A stretch of 64,000 nt of DNA, from positions 19,034 through 83,033 of the forward strand of contig LNBW01000053.1 of NCBI GenBank assembly GCA_001567255.1, in the 5' to 3' direction. Shown piece after piece: positions 57,425-64,000 of the stretch. The translations under genes and the position numbers were made by a program. The DNA comes from Bacteroidetes bacterium OLB9 (lineage in GTDB: Bacteria; Bacteroidota; Bacteroidia; Chitinophagales; Saprospiraceae). The notes beneath the pieces were generated by a model. The model searched no databases, was not told where the DNA came from, and was given only the letters and a program-made list of their open reading frames with translations. Every line of letters starts with the position of its first letter. The stretch's first letter is position 1.

Positions 57425-58358
57425 TCAGATGATAGAAGTAATCTTGTATTCGTTTCTTCCGGGCGCATTACGGCTGATTAATTCACCTAGGAATCCGGCA
57501 ATAAACAGCTGCACACCTACAATGACAAGCAAAATGCCTAAATAGAAAGCCGGCCTATCAGCGATACCGATTGTATGATTATACAATTTATCTAAACTTA
57601 ACCATGCAAGTATCAATATACCAATGAATGAGATGAAAGTACCAAGTACTCCAAAAAAATGCATGGGTCGTTTTCCAAACTTGCCCATAAACATAATTGA
57701 AAATAAATCCAGTGGTCCGTAAATAAAGCGAGACAAGCCAAATTTAGTTACGCCGTATTTTCTTGATTGATGTTGTACTACTTTTTCACCTATTTTTTTT
57801 AAAACCTGCCCACTTAGCTATGACAGGTATATATCTATGCATTTCACCATACACCTCAATGTTTTTGACGACATCAGAGGTATATGCTTTTAGGCCACAG
57901 TTCATATCATGCAACTGAATGCCGGACATCTTACTGGTGACGTAGTTGTATAGTTTAGTAGGAATGGTCTTGCTGATGGGGTCATATCTTTTTTTCTTCC
58001 ACCCTGACACTAGATCGTACCCTTCGCTTTTAATTAATTTATACAATTCAGGTATTTCTTCCGGGCTATCTTGCAAGTCGGCATCCATGGTGATAACTAC
58101 ATCGCCTTGAGTATGTTCAAACCCTACATTAAGGGCTGCTGATTTTCCGTAATTGCGCCTGAAGCGAATGCCTCTTACTCTAGGATCATCTTTTTGCAGT
58201 TTTTCAATTATTGACCAGGAATCATCTGTGCTGCCATCATCAATAAAGATGGTTTCATATTCAAAATGATGGTTGCGCATCACTTGATTGATCCAGCGAT
58301 GTAATTCAGGCAGAGATTCTGCCTCGTTAAACAAAGGTATGACGATGGATATATCCAT
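57425..58358 (-). CDS. family 2 glycosyltransferase, DPM1/GtrB-like, frame broken in an A8 run
   Basis: The reconstructed length is ~310 aa, the normal size of GtrB-like enzymes that move a sugar from a nucleotide donor to a polyprenyl phosphate. The catalytic domain (1-~215) has SIVIPLFNEAESLPEL, FIDDGSTDDSW, TMDADLQDSPEEIPEL (DxD-type metal site) and DMNCGLKAY. It breaks at AGFKK in a minus-strand A8 (plus 57793-57800); one A fewer gives IGEKVVQHQSRKYGVTKFGL, leading into the C-terminal two-helix membrane anchor. Without repair the enzyme loses its membrane part. It starts 19 bp after the DUF4199 gene, a common pairing in Bacteroidota. Confidence 0.8.
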
Positions 58359-58377
58359 TAGAAAGCTTTAAGTTTAA

Positions 58378-58899
58378 TTAAGATTGGGGTTCAACTCTTT
58401 CTTTCTTCTTAAAAAGGGCTACAATAACAGCGATTACAGCGCCGGGAAATAAAAAGGAAACCGGCAGAGAATAAGCCAAACTTTTAATGTCGTTTGGGTT
58501 GTTGTTTTCAATATAATCCAGTTGCCTTGCTTTCTCCTCTTCACTTAGTTTAAACAAATCAGCTGTTTTTTCGAAAGCTTCCAGTTGCAGTTGTTTCAAC
58601 TGATCACCAAGGCTAACATCAATATGATTTAATAAAATGTATGTAAAAACCGAAGTAATACTTATGGCTAGTATATAAGTCAGCCATCCTGTGCGAAAAG
58701 CTAAAGGAAATGAGATGTAGTTTTCGTTTCGAAGCTTGATGAAATTGATAGCTTTTACCATAAAATAAATAAATACTACATATTCAAAAACAGATCCATA
58801 AGTCAGCAAAAATACGCTATCAATAAAATACAAAATGAGTAAGACAGCGATCTGTACAAAACCTGCCATCAAACCATATTTAACCGATGGGTTGTCCAT
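58378..58899 (-). CDS. DUF4199 domain membrane protein
   Basis: The 173-aa inner-membrane protein has four predicted helices at ~8-28, ~35-52, ~68-90 and ~142-162, with a long loop (residues ~95-140, EKTADLFKLSEEEKARQL). This layout and the start (DNPSVKYGLMAGFVQIAV) are typical of DUF4199, of unknown function. It is usually next to a DPM1-like glycosyltransferase, as here, so it may assist polyprenyl-sugar handling. Confidence 0.8.
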   Translation of the reverse strand: MDNPSVKYGLMAGFVQIAVLLILYFIDSVFLLTYGSVFEYVVFIYFMVKAINFIKLRNENYISFPLAFRTGWLTYILAISITSVFTYILLNHIDVSLGDQLKQLQLEAFEKTADLFKLSEEEKARQLDYIENNNPNDIKSLAYSLPVSFLFPGAVIAVIVALFKKKERVEPQS

Positions 58900-58971
58900 A
58901 TAAACCTCACTATTTTGGACGTAAAGATAATAAAATTTGATAATTTGAATTGAGCTACTCAGCTAATGTAG

Positions 58972-59695
58972 CTATTTTTTATAATTTCTGAAATCGTAAA
59001 TAGATTGTTCTGACTGAACAAACAATTCGCGTAGATACATGGTACCATCGAGCGAATGGTATAATTGTCTGATTTGAGCCTGTCTGCCTGCTACGTAGCT
59101 ACTAGGTCGGGTAGCACTATATTTTCTAGGGTTGGGTAGGACGCTGATGATGGCGGCAGACTGATTGAGATTGAGTTGGGACGCAGGTTTTTTATAATAA
59201 TGTTGCGCTGCTGCTTCCACCCCGAAAATAAGAACACCCATTTCAGCCACATTGAGGTACATCTCTAAAATCTTTTGTTTTGGCCATAAAACTTCAATAA
59301 ACAAGACAAAATAAAGTTCTAGTCCCTTGCGCAAAAAAGACCTTTGAGGAAACAAAAATACATTTTTAGCGACTTGCTGAGTAATCGTAGAAGCGCCTCG
59401 AAGTTTTTTTTCCTTTTTTATTGCTTTCAATAGCCTTATTGATGGCTTCAATATCGATTCCATAATGAAAGGGTAGGTTTTGGTCTTCAGAGGCCATCGC
59501 ACAGACTTTGACATAAGGTGAAATCTTATGAAAGGGCACATACTTATATTGTAGGGTGCCGTCATCAATAAACATCCTCGTCAACATGGTCAATGTTGCT
59601 GGTGGTGGTACTATTCTATACAGCAAAACCCAACCCGTGGTGCAGATGATAATCAGCACTATTGTATTTTTGAAATATTGGGTCACCACTGACAT
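58972..59695 (-). CDS. mtgA: monofunctional peptidoglycan transglycosylase MtgA, frame broken in an A8 run
   Basis: GT51 enzyme that polymerises lipid II into glycan strands in the periplasm. One N-terminal helix (~9-28, TIVLIIICTTGWVLLYRIV) is followed by the catalytic motifs: ASEDQNLPFHYGID (catalytic Glu), GASTITQQVAKN, RKGLELYFVLFIE and KQKILEMYLNVAEMG. The frame changes in a minus-strand A8 (plus 59404-59411). Eight A gives KKTSRRF and a stop; seven gives KKLRGASTITQQ, the true motif. The reconstructed protein is ~240 aa, typical of MtgA. Confidence 0.82.
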
Positions 59696-59817
59696 GACTT
59701 ACAGCTGTATTTATTTTATTTTTACGGTCACTTTACTATTTACATTTGCATTGATCTGGGTCATGACGACTTCGAGTATATTGGGATATACTTTTCTTTT
59801 TTTTGCTCAGAAATGAT

Positions 59818-60387
59818 TCAATTTGTCATCCATTGTGCTTTTTCAATATCTTCGGTGGTTTGAGGTTTAAGTGGTTGCTTTTTGGTTTCGATAAGATACC
59901 AATGAGATTTTTTGATGATGCGTTTGCCTACATTTGATCGATATGTATGGCGTGTGACCATCAATTTTTTGACAATATTCATCTTCTTGATACCCGTCTC
60001 TTCGGATATTTCTCGGAGTGCTGCTTCTTTTTTAGATTCGTTGGCTTCGATTTTGCCTTTGGGCAAATCCCAAGAGCCTCGTCTGTATATAAACAGAAAT
60101 TCTTTATCTTCATTATATACTAGTCCACCGCCAGCTTCGATTTCAGTAAAATGAGATTTAAAGTCTGATTTGAGTTGTTTGAAATCATCAAAATGAATGA
60201 TGAGCCTATCTGAAAACAATTGGGCATCAGCCATAGCGATGTACTGAAGTAATTGTTTTTTATTGCCGGAATATTTGATGACTGCATTGTTTCCAGTCAT
60301 GACATTGTCCATTGAGAGCTCAGAAGTAGGCTTGAGAATAACTTCTACTTCATTGATATAAATTTTATAAATTTGCGGTTTCGTCAT
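59818..60387 (-). CDS. NUDIX hydrolase
   Basis: The protein is 189 aa. The Nudix box begins GKIEANESKKEAALREISEE and continues TGI (G-x5-E-x7-REUxEExGI, complete), preceded by RRGSWDLPKGK. An N-terminal ~60-residue segment precedes the domain. I chose ATG 60387 (MTKPQIYKIY); the frame is open back to 60525 but that part lies over pyrE on the other strand. Substrate (a nucleoside diphosphate derivative) unknown. Its start is 13 bp from the divergent pyrE start. Confidence 0.85.
   Translation of the reverse strand: MTKPQIYKIYINEVEVILKPTSELSMDNVMTGNNAVIKYSGNKKQLLQYIAMADAQLFSDRLIIHFDDFKQLKSDFKSHFTEIEAGGGLVYNEDKEFLFIYRRGSWDLPKGKIEANESKKEAALREISEETGIKKMNIVKKLMVTRHTYRSNVGKRIIKKSHWYLIETKKQPLKPQTTEDIEKAQWMTN
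60368..60375 (+). promoter_or_regulatory. candidate -7 promoter element of pyrE, inside the NUDIX gene
   Basis: TAAATTTG fits TAnnTTTG, 25 bp before the pyrE ATG. It overlaps the first codons of the divergent NUDIX gene, as it must because the two starts are only 13 bp apart. No -33 match. Confidence 0.35.
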
Positions 60388-60400
60388 TAAATACAGTTGG

Positions 60401-61042
60401 ATGAAAACAGAAAATATTATTGCTAAAAATCTGTTGCAAATAAAAGCAATAAAATTAAACCTGCAAAATCCTTTTACGTGGGCATCAGGAATTAAATCAC
60501 CGATATATTGTGATAATCGGCTCACGCTTTCTTATCCTGACGTTAGAAATATAATCAAAAAATCTTTAGCTGAACTATCTACATCTTTTGGTGAAGTCAA
60601 TATGATAGCGGGAGTGGCTACTGCCGGTATTGCGCACGGTGCATTACTGGCTGACGAACTGGGACTGCCATTTTGTTATGTCCGGTCCAAACCTAAGGAT
60701 CACGGCCGCCAAAATCAGATAGAAGGTGAAATACGCGATGATGCAAAAATTTTAGTTGTCGAAGATCTGATTTCAACGGGTGGAAGTTCTATAGAGGTAG
60801 TGGAAGTACTGAGAGATCACGGTCATGAAGTATCAGGGGTTATCGCTATTTTTAATTATGGCTTTGAAAAAGCCAGAGATAATTTTAGGAAAATCGATTG
60901 TAAATACCTTACTTTGTCCAATTATGAGGCGCTTATTAACGAAGCTAAGGCTATTCAATATATTAATGAAGATGAAGCCGCTCTATTGGCTTCATGGAAT
61001 CAAGATCCTCAGGGTTGGTATGAAAAAATGACAAATCGTTAA
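60401..61042 (+). CDS. pyrE: orotate phosphoribosyltransferase
   Basis: PyrE makes orotidine 5'-phosphate from orotate and PRPP in pyrimidine synthesis. The 213-aa protein has the PRPP-binding motif ILVVEDLISTGGSSIEVVE (residues ~118-136), the loop YVRSKPKDHGRQNQIEG with its catalytic Lys and Arg, and an N-terminal region LNLQNPFTWASGIKSPIYCD typical of PyrE. The M42 peptidase gene follows 27 bp later. Confidence 0.95.
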   Translation: MKTENIIAKNLLQIKAIKLNLQNPFTWASGIKSPIYCDNRLTLSYPDVRNIIKKSLAELSTSFGEVNMIAGVATAGIAHGALLADELGLPFCYVRSKPKDHGRQNQIEGEIRDDAKILVVEDLISTGGSSIEVVEVLRDHGHEVSGVIAIFNYGFEKARDNFRKIDCKYLTLSNYEALINEAKAIQYINEDEAALLASWNQDPQGWYEKMTNR

Positions 61043-61069
61043 AAAATCAAAAATCGAATAAATAAAAGA

Positions 61070-62149
61070 ATGAATATTATCAATAAGAAATCAGAGCAGT
61101 TTTTATATAGCTATTTGAATAATGCATCGCCTACTGGATTTGAAGCACCGGGTCAAAAGTTGTGGGTTGATTACATCAAACCTTATGTGGATGAATGGCA
61201 TCTGGATAACTATGGCACTGCTTATGGTATCATCAATCCGGGCAAAGAATATAAAGTTGTGATTGAAGCGCACGCAGATGAAATCTCATGGTATGTCAAT
61301 TATATCACAGACAATGGTTTCATTTATGTGATAAGAAATGGTGGTTCTGATCATATCATAGCTCCATCCATGCGTGTCAATGTCCATACTAAAAATGGCA
61401 TAGTTAAGGGCGTTTTTGGATGGCCTGCTATTCATACAAGAAAGGGAAAGAATGTGAATCTATCGCCCAGTGTGGAAAATATCACTGTAGATGTCGGCGC
61501 TAAAGACAAGGATGAAGTCTTGAAGATGGGCATCCATGTAGGATGCGTGATTACTTTCCAGGATGAATTGACAAAGATCAATGACCGATACTATTGTGGT
61601 CGTGCGCTAGATAATCGGATGGGTGGTTTCTGTATCGCTCAGGTAGCTCGTCTATTGAAAGATAACAAGCAAAAATTGCCATATTCTCTCTATATAGTAA
61701 ATGCGGTACAGGAAGAAATCGGCCTCCGAGGTGCAGAGATGATAGCTAATACCATCAAGCCGGACGTGGCTATCGTTACTGATGTTACTCACGATACAAG
61801 TACACCATTAATTAATACGAAAGTACAAGGCGATACGAAGTGTGGTTTAGGGCCAAGTCTTACTTACGGTCCTTCAATTCATAATCTGCTCTTAGAGCAA
61901 GTCATCAACGTAGCAGAACAAAATAAAATTGATTTTCAGCGTGCTGCAGCTAGTCGTTCGACGGGGACTGACACAGATGCATTTGCATATAGCAATGGCG
62001 GCATTCCGTCTGTATTGATATCGCTACCTTTGAGATATATGCATACCACAGTAGAAATGGCCCATCAGGATGATATTGAGAATACGATTAAGTTGATTTA
62101 TGAAACTTTGCGGGATATCAAAGCAGGCCAGAGTTTTAAGTATTTTTAG
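61070..62149 (+). CDS. M42 family aminopeptidase (glutamyl/deblocking aminopeptidase type)
   Basis: This cytosolic two-metal aminopeptidase has 359 aa. Metal and catalytic residues lie in EAHADEISWYV (His, Asp), GRALDNRMGG (bridging Asp), NAVQEEIGLRGAEM (catalytic Glu pair), VTDVTHD (Asp) and RYMHTTVEMAHQDD (His). These enzymes form large tetrahedral assemblies that digest short peptides. It is probably co-transcribed with pyrE. It is convergent with bshB1, the two stops overlapping by 4 bp. Confidence 0.9.
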   Translation: MNIINKKSEQFLYSYLNNASPTGFEAPGQKLWVDYIKPYVDEWHLDNYGTAYGIINPGKEYKVVIEAHADEISWYVNYITDNGFIYVIRNGGSDHIIAPSMRVNVHTKNGIVKGVFGWPAIHTRKGKNVNLSPSVENITVDVGAKDKDEVLKMGIHVGCVITFQDELTKINDRYYCGRALDNRMGGFCIAQVARLLKDNKQKLPYSLYIVNAVQEEIGLRGAEMIANTIKPDVAIVTDVTHDTSTPLINTKVQGDTKCGLGPSLTYGPSIHNLLLEQVINVAEQNKIDFQRAAASRSTGTDTDAFAYSNGGIPSVLISLPLRYMHTTVEMAHQDDIENTIKLIYETLRDIKAGQSFKYF

Positions 62150-62874
62150 TAGATGTCAAAAAGGTTGTTGACACCAATCTTGCGTTCTACGGTAAAGCCT
62201 TCGGCATATTCAGCACCTATGTCACGGCCATAAACTTGATTTTTGTGGCGGTTAAAATCAAAGAAAGACTTAGATGATATAGGTGTTTGAGGTTCGTCAG
62301 AATCATCATCCGGGCTATAAAACTGAGAGCTAAATGCTCGAATGGCCTCCATTTTTTTATCTATAAATTCAGTGATATCCACTGCAAAATCAGCTTTTAG
62401 ATTGCGGTCTTGGATGTAGTGATATACGACTTTAGGACGCCAAGCTTCTTGTGCTTTTTCTTCATCATCAATAGTGTGGATTTTGATCAAACCCGAAAAA
62501 AAACAAGCGTCACTGACTAATTTTGCAGCTCGGCCGTGGTCGGGATGACGATCAGAGATGGCATTGCACAAGACAATTTCAGGCTTAAACTGTCGGATGA
62601 CTCGGACTATCTTCAAGATGTGCTGTTTGTCATGACTAAAAAAACCATCAGCCATGCCGAGATTGATTCGCTGAACCGCATCACCATATAGTTTTCTGGC
62701 TGCTTCGGCCTCCTTGAGCCTGAGTTCTGCACTACCGCGTGTACCTAATTCGCCTTGTGTCAAGTCGCACAGCGCTACGCTATATCCCATGCTGATGTGT
62801 TTGAATAATGTGCCGGAACAGCCCAGCTCGATATCGTCAGGATGTACACCGAATGCCAAAATATCTGTTTTCAT
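62146..62874 (-). CDS. bshB1: bacillithiol biosynthesis deacetylase BshB1
   Basis: BshB1 is a zinc LmbE-type deacetylase that removes the acetyl group of GlcNAc-malate in bacillithiol synthesis. The 242-aa protein (ATG 62874, MKTDILAFG) has the metal motif GVHPDDIELGCSGTL and SDRHPDHGRAAKLV with the second set of histidines, and LTQGELGTRGS, characteristic of BshB1. The frame is open 12 codons upstream but this ATG matches the family. It implies that the host makes bacillithiol, the usual low-molecular-weight thiol of many Bacteroidota. Confidence 0.9.
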   Translation of the reverse strand: MKTDILAFGVHPDDIELGCSGTLFKHISMGYSVALCDLTQGELGTRGSAELRLKEAEAARKLYGDAVQRINLGMADGFFSHDKQHILKIVRVIRQFKPEIVLCNAISDRHPDHGRAAKLVSDACFFSGLIKIHTIDDEEKAQEAWRPKVVYHYIQDRNLKADFAVDITEFIDKKMEAIRAFSSQFYSPDDDSDEPQTPISSKSFFDFNRHKNQVYGRDIGAEYAEGFTVERKIGVNNLFDIY

Positions 62875-63046
62875 CGTAAAGGATCTTTGATTGACCGTAG
62901 ATATAATCAATTATGAGCGCATTTAGTTTAAATTCCAGGATAGAGACAATAATATTTAGAATGAAAATCTATATATGAATGAAAGAAAATATTTTCTAGC
63001 TCATCATCAAGAAAGGCGATCTGTAAAATAAAATGCTTGAAAAGTT

Positions 63047-63077
63047 TTTGCTTTCTAATTTAAAATATTTAACTTTG
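63047..63077 (+). promoter_or_regulatory. Bacteroidota sigma-A promoter of the DUF975-like gene
   Basis: TTTG (63047-63050), a 19-bp spacer, then TAACTTTG (63070-63077) match the full TTTG-N19-TAnnTTTG consensus. The -7 element lies 67 bp before the ATG at 63145. The rest of the 62875-63144 gap shows nothing else. Confidence 0.65.
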
Positions 63078-63144
63078 GCCACATATTAGATGTTCATTTG
63101 GTTTAATCTATGAGCACTTTTCTTTAATCAACCAAAATGATAAA

Positions 63145-63777
63145 ATGGGTACAGATAATTTTGAATTAATGAAGGAGGCCAAAGAAGCCTTAAGTGGTAA
63201 ATGGTTTTTAGCAATTATTGCTTTTATAATATATGCCTTGATAATATCAGTATTTCCTAGTTTTTTTCGGGATAGCTTTGGATCTATTATTTCGATTATA
63301 ATCGGTGGCCCTATAATGTTAGGTGTAGCCTCGTTTTATTTATCCATAGCCAGAGGTGAGCAGGCCGAAATAAATCAGCTATTTTCAGGATTTAATAGAT
63401 TTGTACCTGCCTTTATTACTTATGTGATGGTGTTTTTAATCATTATGGGTGGTATGATTTTATTAATAATTCCGGGTGTTATTGCGGCATTAGGATTGGC
63501 CATGACTTTTTATATCATGAGAGATGATGAGCATATAAGTGGACTGAACGCTATAAAGAAAAGTTGGGCTATGATGGATGGATATAAAATGAAATTGTTT
63601 ATATTGACGTTGATTTTTCTTGGATTAGGGATCCTTTGCATATTGACACTAGGTATTGGTTTTTTATTTTTAGGACCTTTCGCTGAGGTTTGTCTTGCCA
63701 AATTTTACGACGATATCAATGGCCTTAGTTTTGAGATAGATGAAATAGGAGAGGTGTCACAAGATAGTTTTGTTTAA
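63145..63777 (+). CDS. DUF975-like integral membrane protein
   Basis: The 210-aa protein has five to six hydrophobic helices (~20-40, 46-66, 85-118, 145-180). The N-terminus FELMKEAKEALSGKWFLAI, then LSIARGEQAEINQLFSGFNR and IIPGVIAALGLAMTFYIMRD, match the DUF975 pattern. The acidic C-terminal tail ends VSQDSFV. Function unknown. It has its own consensus promoter and no close partner. Confidence 0.72.
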   Translation: MGTDNFELMKEAKEALSGKWFLAIIAFIIYALIISVFPSFFRDSFGSIISIIIGGPIMLGVASFYLSIARGEQAEINQLFSGFNRFVPAFITYVMVFLIIMGGMILLIIPGVIAALGLAMTFYIMRDDEHISGLNAIKKSWAMMDGYKMKLFILTLIFLGLGILCILTLGIGFLFLGPFAEVCLAKFYDDINGLSFEIDEIGEVSQDSFV

Positions 63778-63832
63778 TTTCTATAAATATCTGTATAACT
63801 GAGTACTTTTTCTTAATTAACGTGAATAATGT

Positions 63833-64000
63833 TTAAGCAGCGATAAGAATAGGCATATTTTTGTCCAATTCATGAGATATTTTGATGGAAGGTTTCTTTT
63901 CAAAAGTCTGATAAGATATTAAGGCTGTTATCATGTTATTTAGAAAGCCTTGGATTGACCTGTGTCGTGTGTGTTGTATCGAACAGATGTTCTTTAATTC
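63833..64000 (-). pseudogene. transposase-like C-terminus running off the window edge
   Basis: The minus frame is open from the right edge to a TAA at 63833-63835 and reads 55 residues, including IQHTRHRSIQGFLNNMITAL, FEKKPSIKISHE and a PILIAA end. The HTRHRS followed by a KKPSIK tail resembles the C-terminus of IS982/IS4-like transposases of Bacteroidota. The rest of the gene lies outside the window, so intact or decayed cannot be said. Confidence 0.4.

Noticed and set aside
60388..60525. 46-residue N-terminal extension of the NUDIX protein
   Set aside because: It lies over the pyrE coding region on the opposite strand; ATG 60387 gives the normal length.
1..64000. CRISPR array, rRNA or tRNA genes
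   Set aside because: No regularly spaced repeats and no cloverleaf or rRNA landmarks were found by reading; a dedicated scan was not possible.

Overview
The window is a 64 kb piece of an AT-rich Bacteroidota chromosome. The evidence is a SusC/SusD pair, type IX secretion (T9SS) C-terminal sorting domains on several exported proteins, FecR/ECF-sigma control of a TonB-dependent receptor, a bacillithiol deacetylase (bshB1), and promoters of the TTTG-N19-TAnnTTTG type. Lineage below phylum is inference; the mix of large T9SS-sorted metalloproteases, DUF4249 and complex I with fused NuoCD would suit Saprospiria or a related environmental group. No rRNA, tRNA or CRISPR array was seen.

Layout. 0-12 kb: exported peptidases (M43-type, 5' end cut by the window; a 1217-residue reprolysin-like enzyme), tilS, small lipoproteins, beta-propeller proteins, a phosphopantetheinyl transferase, a PASTA protein and a rhodanese. 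12-18.6 kb: a YciO/Sua5-type protein with an in-frame stop, a MATE exporter, an oligopeptidase B-like S9A peptidase, an Old Yellow Enzyme-type oxidoreductase and an esterase. 18.7-24.5 kb: a GNAT gene, then an ECF sigma / FecR / TonB receptor / DUF4249 module. 24.7-30 kb: a triple DUF2249 protein with D-serine dehydratase, a decayed transposase, and a Kef-type cation/proton antiporter. 30-39.2 kb: SusC, SusD, two PKD + YWTD-propeller lipoproteins and two cyanophycinase-family (S51) peptidases in one tight run. 40.3-54.9 kb: a complete 13-gene nuo operon (complex I) on the minus strand. 55.4-57.2 kb: hemerythrin, AhpD-like protein and methyltransferase. 57.4-63.8 kb: glycosyltransferase 2, DUF4199, mtgA, NUDIX, pyrE, M42 aminopeptidase, bshB1 and a membrane protein. 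A transposase-like C-terminus runs off the right edge.

The most interesting unit is the SusCD-cyanophycinase locus. It looks like a dedicated system for binding, cutting and importing cyanophycin (poly-Asp-Arg) or a related beta-linked aspartyl polymer, organised like a polysaccharide-utilisation locus but with peptidases in place of glycosidases.

A second theme is broken reading frames. At least fourteen apparent single-base indels (most in homopolymers) plus one in-frame stop interrupt ten otherwise full-length genes. They lie at 2.6-31.2 kb and 55.9-59.4 kb, with none recognised in the 24.7 kb between, which includes the whole nuo operon. For these genes I give the reconstructed full span and say where the frame changes. 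Residual long-read assembly errors are the likeliest cause, but this cannot be decided from the sequence alone.
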